From assembly GCA_938003955.1 (NCBI GenBank), contig CALKXE010000039.1:1-60135 (forward strand): a DNA stretch of 60,135 nt. The letters are read 5' to 3'. Shown here piece by piece: positions 52,008-60,135 of this stretch. Below the pieces are notes generated by a model that was given only the letters and a program-made list of their open reading frames with translations, ran no database searches and had not been told where the DNA came from. The translations under genes were made by a program, and so were the position numbers. This DNA is from an uncultured Saprospiraceae bacterium (GTDB lineage: Bacteria; Bacteroidota; Bacteroidia; Chitinophagales; Saprospiraceae). The stretch's first letter is position 1. The number at the start of each line of letters is the position of its first letter.

Positions 52008-52499
52008 ATGAATATCTCTTGTGTTGTTGCTGTAGCGAATAATAATGTCATTGGAAAAGACAATGACATTCCGTGGTATTTACCTGCTGATTTGAAGTAT
52101 TTCAAAAAGGTAACGTTAGATCACCATATTCTAATGGGACGTAATTGTTACCAGTCTATCGGACGACCGCTTCCGAAAAGAACAAATGTAATTATAACCC
52201 GAGACCCCTTTTTCATTGCCAGTAATTGCTTAGTGGCACATAGTATTGAAGAGGCTCTTGAAATAGCTTATGATAATGGGGAAAAAGAAGCCATGATTAT
52301 AGGAGGAGGCACAATATATGACCAAACGAAAGACCTATGGGATAAGCTTTATATTACAGAAGTAGATCTTAACGTAGATGGTGATATTTTTTTTCCGGAA
52401 ATTGATTATTCTAAGTGGAAACTTACCTCAGAAGAGCCACACCAGCCAGACGATAAGAATGAGCATCCATACGTTTTCAAAACATACGAGAGAATTTAA
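52008..52499 (+). CDS. folA: Dihydrofolate reductase
   Basis: Reduces dihydrofolate with NADPH for thymidylate and purine synthesis. 163 residues, standard chromosomal type. Motifs: VVAVANNNVIGKDNDIPW (2-22, split here), the active-site Asp in the IPWYLPADLKYFKKVT region (Asp27-like), MGRNCYQSIGRPLPKRTN (about 46-63) and IIGGGTIYDQT for NADPH. It stands at the end of the mre/mrdA run but is separated by 89 bases and may have its own promoter; no close link to cell-shape function is known. Confidence 0.96.
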   Translation: MNISCVVAVANNNVIGKDNDIPWYLPADLKYFKKVTLDHHILMGRNCYQSIGRPLPKRTNVIITRDPFFIASNCLVAHSIEEALEIAYDNGEKEAMIIGGGTIYDQTKDLWDKLYITEVDLNVDGDIFFPEIDYSKWKLTSEEPHQPDDKNEHPYVFKTYERI

Positions 52500-52676
52500 G
52501 GCTTATCATTTTGTAGATTTTTTGTTATTTCACCAAATAAAATGTCGCTAAAAGCAAATGGATATTCTAAATATGAATTTTATATGTTTTTTCGAATTAG
52601 ACAAATATCTTTACACATAGAACCAATTACATAATTTTTTGTCTACTTATCATCAGGTAAGTAAAAACTAGAAGTA

Positions 52677-53720
52677 ATGGATCATATAAAGTTGAACCAG
52701 GAGATTGTAGAGTCTTTAAAGAACTGGAAAGAAATAGTAAAGAAGTATCAAGAACCAGATAATAAGAAAGCAACAATACAATTATTGACATCTTTCCTTC
52801 CTTATCTTGGATTATGGGTACTGATGTATTTTAGTATGAGATGGTCCATTTTTATTACAATTGGTTTAGGTATAATCAATGCTTTCTTTCTAGTTAGAAT
52901 ATTCATCATACAGCATGATTGCGGTCACCAATCATTTATGAAATCTAGAAAATTGAATAACATTGTAGGATATATTTGCAGTGTTTTTAGTGGATTACCG
53001 TATAAGTATTGGGCTAGGGTGCATAATTTTCATCATGCTCATTCAGGTGTATTGGAAACGATTGATATTGGAGATATACCTACACTGACGGTTAACGAGT
53101 TCAGAAAATTATCACGTTGGGGAAGGCTAAAGTATAAAACGTGGAGAAATCCATTTATCACTTTTGTAATTGCACCTAGCTATTACATTGGACTATCTAA
53201 TCGACTTCCAATATTTAAGTTTAAAAATTGGAAAAAGGAGCTTTGGAATCAATTCAAGAATAATGTTTTAATTGTAGGAGTGTACGCTTTACTAGCTTAT
53301 TTATTAGGTTGGAAACAATTCTTATTTGTGCAGTTATTCTTAGTATTTGTATTTGGAATAATAGCATTTTGGTTCTTTTACATACAACACCAGCATGAAC
53401 ATTCTTATAAACAGTGGCAAGACAATTGGAACTATGTAGTAAGTGCTATTAGAGGAAGCTCATATTATAAACTCCCGAAGTTTTTTCAATGGATGACTGG
53501 TAATATTGGTATTCATCATATTCATCACTTGAGTAGTTTGATACCGAATTATAATCTTGAAAAATGTATGAGAGAAAATACAATCTTAAATAAATATGTA
53601 ACAGTAGTTACTTTTTGGGAAAGTCTAAAAATGATGTCTCATAAATTGTGGGATGAAGAAAGACAAAAGATGATTTCATTTAAAGAATATTATCAGCTCG
53701 AAAAGGTAAGATTCGCTTAA
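52677..53720 (+). CDS. Fatty acid desaturase (membrane di-iron type)
   Basis: A 347-residue inner-membrane enzyme inserting a double bond into membrane lipid acyl chains. Three histidine boxes are visible: HDCGHQSF (about 80-87), HNFHHAHSG (about 117-125) and HIHHL (about 280-284). Helices lie at about 42-60, 63-82, 187-215 and 218-240. The family is FA_desaturase (PF00487). Delta position cannot be read. Temperature-dependent regulation of such genes is common, but no regulator is visible here. A gap of about 180 bases separates it from folA. Confidence 0.94.
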   Translation: MDHIKLNQEIVESLKNWKEIVKKYQEPDNKKATIQLLTSFLPYLGLWVLMYFSMRWSIFITIGLGIINAFFLVRIFIIQHDCGHQSFMKSRKLNNIVGYICSVFSGLPYKYWARVHNFHHAHSGVLETIDIGDIPTLTVNEFRKLSRWGRLKYKTWRNPFITFVIAPSYYIGLSNRLPIFKFKNWKKELWNQFKNNVLIVGVYALLAYLLGWKQFLFVQLFLVFVFGIIAFWFFYIQHQHEHSYKQWQDNWNYVVSAIRGSSYYKLPKFFQWMTGNIGIHHIHHLSSLIPNYNLEKCMRENTILNKYVTVVTFWESLKMMSHKLWDEERQKMISFKEYYQLEKVRFA

Positions 53721-53896
53721 AAAGGACAAAAAAAATCCAACCCATTTGCAGAGGTCGGATTATAAGGGATGTCGTCAATAAGGTGTCTTTGACTGTGCCT
53801 ATATACCAGGTCTTTGTAATCATTGTTGCTTTTAAGACGACTCTTTTCTAATAAGTCACATTTACTATTTTACTTCATAAATAAATAAGAAACACA

Positions 53897-54598
53897 ATGA
53901 ATGCAGTTATAACAGGGAGCACAAAGGGTATTGGAAAAGCAATAGTAGATCTCTTGGTATCAAAAAGTATAAATGTAGCTATCTGTTCTAGAAGTATTGC
54001 AGATGTAAATGAATGTATAAAGACATTATCTAGTGCTAATCCTGGTGTGAAAATTATAGGGTGTGCAGCTGACATGAGAAAGAAGGAAGATGTAGTTTCG
54101 TTCTCTAAGTTTGTGCTTGACCATTTCGAGTCCGTTGATATATTGATTAATAATGCAGGGGTGTTCCTTCCAGGAGAAATCACACAAGAAGAAGATGGAG
54201 CTCTCGAACAAATGATGGAGACTAACCTCTATAGTGCTTACCATTTAACTAGGGCTCTGGTGCCCAATATGATTGCAAACGGACATGGTCATATCTTCAA
54301 CATGTGTAGTATTGCAAGTAAAATTGCATACCCTAATGGAGGATCTTATAGTATTTCTAAATTTGCTCTTCTGGGTTTTTCTAAAGTATTAAGAGAAGAG
54401 TTAAAGACTAAAAATATCAAAGTAACATCAATTATGCCTGGTGCCACGTGGTCCGCGAGTTGGGCGGGTGTAGATCTTCCGGAGAGTAGGTTGATGCAAG
54501 CAAGTGATATTGCTAAAGTTGTTTGGACAGCTTTGGAGATGAGTCCATCAGCTGTGATTGAGGATATCACATTAAGACCACAACTTGGAGATTTGTAG
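53897..54598 (+). CDS. Short-chain dehydrogenase/reductase (SDR family)
   Basis: A 233-residue cytoplasmic oxidoreductase of the classical SDR type. Cofactor motif TGSTKGIGKAI (7-17), NNAGVF near 87, and the catalytic Ser-Tyr-Lys set with YSISKFALLGF (Tyr about 153, Lys about 157). An Ala/Val-rich N-terminus without Asp after beta-2 (SRSIADV) suggests NADP preference. Substrate unknown. It is a single gene; the gap before it (53721-53896) has a hairpin oriented to end minus-strand transcription, for which there is no gene. Confidence 0.93.
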   Translation: MNAVITGSTKGIGKAIVDLLVSKSINVAICSRSIADVNECIKTLSSANPGVKIIGCAADMRKKEDVVSFSKFVLDHFESVDILINNAGVFLPGEITQEEDGALEQMMETNLYSAYHLTRALVPNMIANGHGHIFNMCSIASKIAYPNGGSYSISKFALLGFSKVLREELKTKNIKVTSIMPGATWSASWAGVDLPESRLMQASDIAKVVWTALEMSPSAVIEDITLRPQLGDL

Positions 54599-54692
54599 AC
54601 GAATAATTAACACATCCTTCAATATTCATCTTATAATCCGTTAAATATCAATTAATATGCTTCACTAGACATTAATGGCTTATTATTTGAAG

Positions 54693-54700
54693 TATTTTTG
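54693..54700 (+). promoter_or_regulatory. Candidate -7 element before the first DsbD-alpha-like gene
   Basis: TATTTTTG fits TAnnTTTG, 34 bases before the ATG at 54734. Confidence 0.35.
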
Positions 54701-54733
54701 ATATCAATTATTACTATCAAAAAATAATATTCA

Positions 54734-55171
54734 ATGAAAACAATACTGGCTTTCTGTTTTTCTCTCGTTAGTATCTCTGTATTTGCTCAAGATAAATTGG
54801 CTCCTGCTACATGGTCTTTTCAGGTTGTAGAAAGTGGAGAAGACTATATATTCAAAGCCACTGTTGACCTTGAAGACGGATGGGCTATTTATTCTCAATA
54901 TACTGAAGAGGGCGGACCAGTACCCTTGACATTTACATACAAAGACAAGTCAATTCTAAAAGGTAAAACAGAAGAGAAGTCAGATGCTATCAAAAAAATG
55001 AGTGAGTTGTTTGAGGTAGAAGTTGTAAAATTTAAAAAACAAGCTGTTTTTGAGCAGAAGTTTGCAAAGAAAAAAGGCATAAAAGTCTTTTCAGGCGAGC
55101 TACGTTTTATGTGTTGCGACGACTTAAGATGTCTACCGCCGACAGTTGTGCAATTTGATATAGGATTATAG
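54734..55171 (+). CDS. Secreted DsbD-alpha-like domain protein (stand-alone)
   Basis: A 145-residue periplasmic protein: signal peptide 1-18 (FCFSLVSISVFAQ), then one immunoglobulin-fold domain of the DsbD N-terminal (alpha) type. The end of the domain has the redox Cys motif in FMCCDDLRCLPP (Cys127, Cys128, Cys133), aligned with TCNDKTCLPP in the next gene. Beginning LAPATWSFQVV also matches the repeated LEPVTWQFS start of the DsbD domains. It probably carries electrons from DsbD or another donor to periplasmic thiols. It is 101 bases upstream of the full DsbD. Confidence 0.85.
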   Translation: MKTILAFCFSLVSISVFAQDKLAPATWSFQVVESGEDYIFKATVDLEDGWAIYSQYTEEGGPVPLTFTYKDKSILKGKTEEKSDAIKKMSELFEVEVVKFKKQAVFEQKFAKKKGIKVFSGELRFMCCDDLRCLPPTVVQFDIGL

Positions 55172-55272
55172 TATCTGTATTCAAGTATTTATGCATATTT
55201 TCGAGTTTCAAATTAACAGCTCTAACTAACTTTATCTGAATTCGTTCATTTATAGAACAACTTAAAATCCTA

Positions 55273-57894
55273 ATGAAAATATTACAATCAATTTTAGTGC
55301 TATTAGTAATAGCTTCGACTTCTTTAAGCGCTCAGATATTAGAACCAGTAACGTGGCAGTTTTCTACAGAAGCAGTTTCTAGTGATGAGCACAATCTTGT
55401 ATTCACAGCATCTATTGATAAAGGATGGACTGTATATTCTCAATTCACTGCGGACGATGGACCTGTTCCAACATTAATAACTTATGAGTCTAAAGACGGG
55501 GCAGAGATAATAGGTAAAGGATTAGAGACGGGCCATAAGAAAGAAGGTCTTGATAAGCTATTCGATGTCAATGTAATTAAGTACTTGGCAGACGAGAAGT
55601 TTGAAATTAAACAAAAAATAAAAGTTTCTGATGATTCTAAGCCGCTCACAGGCTATTTGACTTTTATGACTTGTAATGACAAAACTTGCTTGCCACCAAC
55701 TGATATAGACTTCACGTTTAATGTAAAGAATTCAGGAACCAAAGTAAATAGCGTAGCAACAGTTGAATCAACGAATAAAACAATAAAAGTAACAGCGTCT
55801 TCTAATAGTGACCAGATCAAAGTTACTGGACAAGGAGGAAATGCTGAATCATTAAATAACTCTTCTTCTTCGACATTCACGCTAGGTTCTTCAGATGATC
55901 AGAAGCCATCAGGTCTATTAGAGCCAGTAAAGTGGAAAATGGACAAGAAGAAACTTTCGGATGATGAATACGAATTGACATATACTGGATCTATTGATAA
56001 AGGGTGGGCTGTATATTCACTATATATGGAAGAAGGTGGTCCGGTACCAACGACTATTACCTATGAAAATGCTGAAGGAGCTGAATTACTAGGTAAAGCG
56101 GTAGAAAATGGAAATAAGAAGGAAGGGTTTGACAAAATGTGGAAGGATGAAGTGGACAATGTTATCAAATTCAAATATGGAAAAGATTATGTAATTACTC
56201 AAAAAGTGAAAATTACTGATCCAACAAAGCCACTTACTGGGTATCTTACATTCATGACATGTAATGATGTAACATGTTTACCACCTACAGATATTGACTT
56301 CGATTTTGGTTTTGGAGCGGTAGTCAATAAGAACGATAATACAGCCGGCGATGCATCTGGAATCGTAGGTATGAAAATAAATGCTGATGGAAAAGTAGAC
56401 CAAAGAATAGCAACCATTGTTGAGACATTTAAAGATCCACTAAGTGATTGTGGTCAAACTGAAGGCGCAAACGATAGTAGTCTTATATGGTTATTAATAG
56501 CTGGTATGTTAGGTGGTTTTGCTGCCTTGTTGACTCCATGTGTATTTCCAATGATTCCAATTACTGTGAGTTTCTTTACAAAAGATACCAAGAGAAAGGG
56601 TTGGATGAATGGATTAATCTACGGCGCATCTATTATAGTTATCTATGTAGTGCTAGGATTAATTATTACTATGACTTTAGGCCCAGAAGCATTGCAAGCA
56701 TTGTCTACAAATTGGATTGCAAATACTGCTTTCTTTCTGATTTTCTTGTTTTTCGCCGGGTCATTTTTTGGATATTATGAATTGACATTGCCGAGTTCTT
56801 GGTCTACTAAGAGTGATCAGATGGCTGACAAAGGTGGTCTTATTGGGATCTTCTTTATGGCAGCTACTTTGGCATTAGTTTCATTTTCTTGTACTGGACC
56901 GATCGTTGGATCTGCATTAGTCGCAGCAGCGAAAGGTGGATTCATCGGACCGTTAGTGGTGATGTTTGGTTTTTCTTTTGCATTGGCACTTCCGTTTGGA
57001 TTGTTTGCAGCATTTCCAGCATGGCTTAATTCTCTTCCAAGATCTGGAGGATGGATGAATAGTGTAAAAGTTGTACTTGGTTTCTTAGAAGTTGGGTTTG
57101 CATTCAAATTCTTGTCGACAGCTGATCTTACACAGCACTGGGGAATATTAAAATATGAAACATTCATGTTTATTCTTGTGACTGTTTGTTTATTGATAGC
57201 TGCTTATTTATTTGGCTTTATTAGTTTCCCACATGATAGCCCAGTCAAAAAACTGAGCATACCTAGAAAAGCATTAGCTGCATCATTTACTGCACTAGCT
57301 ATATACCTTGGTTTTGGGTTTACAGTGAATAGTGATACGGGTATTTATAATTCACTATGGCTTACGAGTGGTTTTTCTCCGCCTGTGATGTACAACATGT
57401 TCTTAGATAAAGGAGAAGTGGATCCAGCAATCAAGGAAAGGTATCCTTCATTTACAAAATGTGCCAATAACATAGATTGTTTTAAAGATTACTATGAAGG
57501 TGTAGCTTACGCGAAAGAAGTAAACAAACCAGTATTTCTAGATTTTACAGGACACGGATGTCAGAACTGTAGAAGAACAGAAGATAATATCTGGGTGGAC
57601 GATAAAGTAAGATCAACATTGAATGATGATGTTGTCTTAGTTTCTCTATACACTGATGATAAGGAGAAACTTTCTGGAAACTTAGTATCATTTAGAAAAG
57701 ACACAAGGCTCAGGAATATTGGATTAAAATGGGCTGATTTTCAAGTTTTGAATTTTGCTCAAAATAGTCAACCATTATATATAATGATGACAAATGATGA
57801 AAAGGTAATAACACATCCAAGAGGATATGAAGGCGGTATTAAAGGCTATCAAGAATATCTTGATTGTGGACTTGATTATTACAATAAAAAATAA
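55273..57894 (+). CDS. dsbD: Thiol:disulfide interchange protein DsbD with two N-terminal alpha domains
   Basis: An 873-residue inner-membrane electron carrier, about 300 residues longer than E. coli DsbD. Signal peptide 1-20; two tandem alpha domains, 22-155 and 214-345, each beginning LEPVxW and ending TCNDxTCLPPTDIDF-like (Cys134/139 and Cys330/335); a linker; eight membrane helices (about 403-685) with the redox cysteines in TPCVFPM (Cys423) and SFSCTGP (Cys540); and a C-terminal thioredoxin domain with GHGCQNCRR (Cys763, Cys766). It passes electrons from cytoplasmic thioredoxin to the periplasm. Together with the preceding gene three alpha domains are present, a local amplification. A terminator follows. 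Confidence 0.95.
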   Translation: MKILQSILVLLVIASTSLSAQILEPVTWQFSTEAVSSDEHNLVFTASIDKGWTVYSQFTADDGPVPTLITYESKDGAEIIGKGLETGHKKEGLDKLFDVNVIKYLADEKFEIKQKIKVSDDSKPLTGYLTFMTCNDKTCLPPTDIDFTFNVKNSGTKVNSVATVESTNKTIKVTASSNSDQIKVTGQGGNAESLNNSSSSTFTLGSSDDQKPSGLLEPVKWKMDKKKLSDDEYELTYTGSIDKGWAVYSLYMEEGGPVPTTITYENAEGAELLGKAVENGNKKEGFDKMWKDEVDNVIKFKYGKDYVITQKVKITDPTKPLTGYLTFMTCNDVTCLPPTDIDFDFGFGAVVNKNDNTAGDASGIVGMKINADGKVDQRIATIVETFKDPLSDCGQTEGANDSSLIWLLIAGMLGGFAALLTPCVFPMIPITVSFFTKDTKRKGWMNGLIYGASIIVIYVVLGLIITMTLGPEALQALSTNWIANTAFFLIFLFFAGSFFGYYELTLPSSWSTKSDQMADKGGLIGIFFMAATLALVSFSCTGPIVGSALVAAAKGGFIGPLVVMFGFSFALALPFGLFAAFPAWLNSLPRSGGWMNSVKVVLGFLEVGFAFKFLSTADLTQHWGILKYETFMFILVTVCLLIAAYLFGFISFPHDSPVKKLSIPRKALAASFTALAIYLGFGFTVNSDTGIYNSLWLTSGFSPPVMYNMFLDKGEVDPAIKERYPSFTKCANNIDCFKDYYEGVAYAKEVNKPVFLDFTGHGCQNCRRTEDNIWVDDKVRSTLNDDVVLVSLYTDDKEKLSGNLVSFRKDTRLRNIGLKWADFQVLNFAQNSQPLYIMMTNDEKVITHPRGYEGGIKGYQEYLDCGLDYYNKK

Positions 57895-57915
57895 TCGTTT
57901 AATTAAAAAAATAGA

Positions 57916-57952
57916 AAGCTCTTGTGAAATAAAATTTTGCAAGGGCTTTTTT
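57916..57952 (+). terminator. Intrinsic terminator after dsbD
   Basis: AAGCTCTTGT (57916-57925) pairs with GCAAGGGCTT (57939-57948) with G-U pairs, followed by TTTTTT. Confidence 0.85.
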
Positions 57953-58216
57953 GTTTTATTGTTTGCTTGAATTCAAACCTATTGTATTACTCTTATTTAT
58001 TATATCAGCTTCTCGATTTTTTCTATTTATTTGTTTCGTAAACTCTTATTTTCTAAAACGAAACGAATTTGAAAAATATGTTATGAATCTCAATAATTCG
58101 TTTTCGTAAGCAACCATATTTGCTTCAAATCATTCATCTTAGTTTAAACGTATACCCGATAGAACATGTGAAACCTCTAGGAAAGTGTGTATATATTAGA
58201 CTTATTTCATATATTT

Positions 58217-58393
58217 GTACTGCCAACTCCCCAGTTGTTTGATTATTTTGCGACTCAAAAGGTCTTTTATAATTCACGAAAACATACAGAAACCGAGATT
58301 ATATAGGTGTTTACCTATGTTCAGTTACTAGTAAAAGCTATATTAAGACCATTCGAAATTTTGAAAGTTAATTTAACTCGAAATGGTCCTTAT
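58217..58393 (+). ncRNA. Possible small RNA (promoter, three hairpins, terminator)
   Basis: In the 577-base gap before the adhesin gene, TATATTTG at 58210-58217 matches the Bacteroidota -7 element. Downstream: hairpin CAACT-CCCC-AGTTG (58224-58237), hairpin ATAGGT-GTTT-ACCTAT (58303-58318) and an imperfect inverted repeat GACCATTCGA...TCGAAATGGTC (58347-58388) with following T-rich bases. There is no open frame of useful length. Either a stand-alone RNA of about 170 bases or a leader of the adhesin gene. The rest of 57953-58471 shows nothing recognisable. Confidence 0.35.
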
Positions 58394-58471
58394 GTTCTTT
58401 TACAAAAGAGAAACAGTTTAAATATTATTACTTTATAATTAAGATCAAGACGAACTCAACAAATAATATAA

Positions 58472-60135
58472 ATGAAAAATAGATTCAATCTCATTTTAAG
58501 TTGCCTCTTCTCACTTTTTGCAGTTGGATTAGTAGGCCAAAGTTGTGACTATGACCAATCAAGTTTACTTTTTACTCTTGATGATTGTAAAGCCATTTTT
58601 GGATTTCCCTCTCAAACAGAATATACTGAATTTACAGCGGAGGCGGATACTTTCCCTGGAGGTACCATTTTGTCTGTAGTAGGAGGACACCTTTATAGAG
58701 AGAATGGGTTGGTTAATATGCACTCATGTACAGAAGGGCTTGATACTACAGCCGCAATGTGTGTAAGTTCGTTGGATACATGCTTGTATGTTGCAGATAG
58801 CGATAAAGCAGTGAGGTTTGATATTAAAATAGAATTAGGAGATGACGGAATAGGCCGATTATCTGGTCTTAGTTTTTATGAGTCTGCTCCACCAACATTT
58901 AGTTGGTTAAACAATGGAGCTACAGGTCCAAATAATTACCCTACTAAATATGCTGTAAGAGTGTCTATAGCAGGAACAACGATATTTGAAGAAATTGATA
59001 TTGAAACATCAAGTGATTTTACGCTCGAAACGTTTGATTTTTCTGGCTTACCAGCGTTCACGGTAACAGAAATGACAGTTTTTAATTTCGAATTATTACC
59101 ATACTGTACAGCAGGTATTGAATCACCTGTAAATGCATGGGACTTAGAAAACATATTAATCACCGCGAATTCAGTTGATAATATTAACGGTGGTGATTTA
59201 ACATATGGTGACGGAAGTACTTCTAAAGATATATGTGTAGGTGATGGTGTTGCTGACAATATGAATGTTAGTTTATCAGAATCTAATGGAACAAATAATT
59301 ATTTTATAACAGACGGTGATTCAGTAATCATTTTTAATAACGTTACTTTTCCTTTCGATTTTGAAAATAATGAGGGTGGAGTATGTCTTATATGGAACAT
59401 TAGCCATTACGAAACAATCACAGGAGCAGACGTTGGCAACTATATAGGAGATATTTCGGGTTGTTTTGATCTTTCAAACCCAATAACACTAAATAAGAAT
59501 GAGGTATCTGGAGGAGTTATATCTGGAGGACCTTTTGAGTTTTGTGTAGGAGACGGGATTGACGATAATATTGAAAACGGAAGCATAGAGCTAACGGGTC
59601 AAGAAGGTGATAATAACCAATGGGTAATAACAGATGATAATAATAATATCATTGGATTACCAAATACTTACTCTGAGGTTAATTTTGATGGGGCGGATAT
59701 TGGCACATGTCTAATATGGTACTTGTCATATAATGATATGTTAGTTAATTTAACAATGGGTAGTAATTTGTCAGACCTTCAAGGGTGTTTTCATATTTCT
59801 AATTCAATTGTTGTTATAAGAAATGAAAGACCAACAGCTATCGTAACATCTACATCTACAGTTTGTGGAGAAAATAATGGAACCGCTTCTGTAAGTGGTG
59901 GTGCAGGACTTGCGCCATTTACTTTTTTATGGAGTAATGGTGATACAGGAAGTAATGTCACAGGTTTAGCTCCGGGATCATATACAGTTATTACTACAGA
60001 CAGTAACGGTTGTACTAATTTTGAAGCATTCACTATAGGTACTTCTCTTCCTCTTTCGACAGTTACAGATATAAGTCATACTAGTTGTGGTGAAAATAAC
60101 GGAAGCTTTGCAATAACAGTTAGTAATGGAACCCT
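58472..60135 (+). CDS. Large secreted surface protein with SprB repeats (cut off by the window end)
   Basis: An open frame of at least 554 codons from the ATG at 58472 to the end of the window with no stop. Signal peptide about 1-23 (LILSCLFSLFAVGLVGQ). Residues about 24-240 form a Cys-containing beta domain. Two related segments of about 100 residues follow (ICVGDGVADNM near 255 and FCVGDGIDDNI near 355, each later with a GxCLIW strand and a GCFxxSN strand). From about residue 453 SprB-type repeats begin: CGENNGTASVSGGAG, FTFLWSNGDTGSNVTGL, PGSYTVITTDSNGC. A second repeat starts with CGENNGSF and is cut off. SprB repeats occur in giant gliding adhesins exported by T9SS; a sorting domain would be expected beyond the window. 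Confidence 0.88.
   Translation, partial: MKNRFNLILSCLFSLFAVGLVGQSCDYDQSSLLFTLDDCKAIFGFPSQTEYTEFTAEADTFPGGTILSVVGGHLYRENGLVNMHSCTEGLDTTAAMCVSSLDTCLYVADSDKAVRFDIKIELGDDGIGRLSGLSFYESAPPTFSWLNNGATGPNNYPTKYAVRVSIAGTTIFEEIDIETSSDFTLETFDFSGLPAFTVTEMTVFNFELLPYCTAGIESPVNAWDLENILITANSVDNINGGDLTYGDGSTSKDICVGDGVADNMNVSLSESNGTNNYFITDGDSVIIFNNVTFPFDFENNEGGVCLIWNISHYETITGADVGNYIGDISGCFDLSNPITLNKNEVSGGVISGGPFEFCVGDGIDDNIENGSIELTGQEGDNNQWVITDDNNNIIGLPNTYSEVNFDGADIGTCLIWYLSYNDMLVNLTMGSNLSDLQGCFHISNSIVVIRNERPTAIVTSTSTVCGENNGTASVSGGAGLAPFTFLWSNGDTGSNVTGLAPGSYTVITTDSNGCTNFEAFTIGTSLPLSTVTDISHTSCGENNGSFAITVSNGT

Noticed and set aside
53734..53762. Hairpin AATCCAACC...GGTCGGATT after the desaturase
   Set aside because: The T-run lies on the minus-strand side, so it would end leftward transcription, but no minus-strand gene is near. 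Not called as the desaturase terminator.
54439..54454. CACGTG-centred palindrome in the SDR gene
   Set aside because: Only the centre CCACGTGG matches parS; the outer bases do not, and it is coding.
57953..58471. 6S RNA, SRP RNA or tmRNA in the largest right-hand gap
   Set aside because: No characteristic central bubble, GNRA-Alu core or tRNA-like ends were found; only the generic small-RNA candidate is kept.
1..60135. Defence island, prophage, integrative element or secondary-metabolite cluster
   Set aside because: No integrase, transposase, phage structural, restriction, Cas, toxin-antitoxin or NRPS/PKS gene was found; gene content is housekeeping throughout.

Overview
The window is chromosomal DNA from a member of the Bacteroidota, most likely a Saprospiria-like or related marine lineage. 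It is AT-rich. Several genes lack a Shine-Dalgarno sequence, and many upstream regions carry the Bacteroidota -7 promoter element TAnnTTTG. Lineage markers include a type IX secretion (T9SS) C-terminal sorting domain, SprB-type adhesin repeats, a PorT-like outer-membrane barrel, a fused alpha/beta E1 dehydrogenase, bactofilin, and a ComEC whose C-terminus appears to lack a metallo-beta-lactamase metal motif. I saw no tRNA, rRNA, CRISPR array, prophage or insertion sequence. Almost all genes look like vertically inherited housekeeping genes.

Layout. 1-329: two exact copies of a 94-bp tandem repeat at the window edge. 330-9361: fructose-1,6-bisphosphatase, an OmpA-like protein with a membrane-anchored double helix-hairpin-helix partner, an HtrA protease, an SRPBCC/GyrI-like protein, a VanY-like lipoprotein and RecQ. 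9900-17688: fused 2-oxo-acid dehydrogenase E1, LpxK, MnmG, an outer-membrane barrel and a Bax-inhibitor-1 protein. 17838-24496: a permuted-papain-like protein, the HhH/ComEC pair, bactofilin and an AI-2E-family permease. 25511-32855: a T9SS-exported VWA protein, methylmalonyl-CoA mutase, a lipoprotein, an alpha/beta hydrolase and a heme A synthase homologue.

The best structural find is in the middle. The gene-free 32.86-33.61 kb stretch holds a cluster of DnaA-box-like sites on both strands and lies between divergent genes. Two perfect 16-bp parS palindromes (TGTTCCACGTGGAACA) lie about 3.5 kb to its left. Together these suggest the chromosomal origin of replication and the ParB-loading centre. 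To the right comes a tRNA-centred group: dtd, a MazG-like gene, trhO and tgt (the last lacking the usual zinc cysteines). LptF/G and a glycosyltransferase follow.

39.9-45.6 kb is a leftward block: an acidic coiled-coil protein, asd, scoB, scoA and a long lgt. 45.96-52.5 kb is rightward: a probably inactive M16 peptidase-family protein, then mreB-mreC-mreD-mrdA (cell elongation) and folA. The right end carries a fatty-acid desaturase, an SDR oxidoreductase, three copies of the DsbD-alpha-type domain spread over two genes (one a full DsbD with thioredoxin domain), a possible small RNA with its own promoter and terminator, and the start of a large SprB-repeat surface protein that runs off the window.

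No classical defence or mobile system is present. The most notable observations are the oriC/parS region, the zinc-site-less Tgt, the tripled DsbD-alpha domain, the HxxEH-less M16 protein, leader hairpins before mnmG and mreB, and several families of dispersed palindromes and tandem repeats in intergenic DNA. All positions of short motifs were read by eye and may be off by a base or two.
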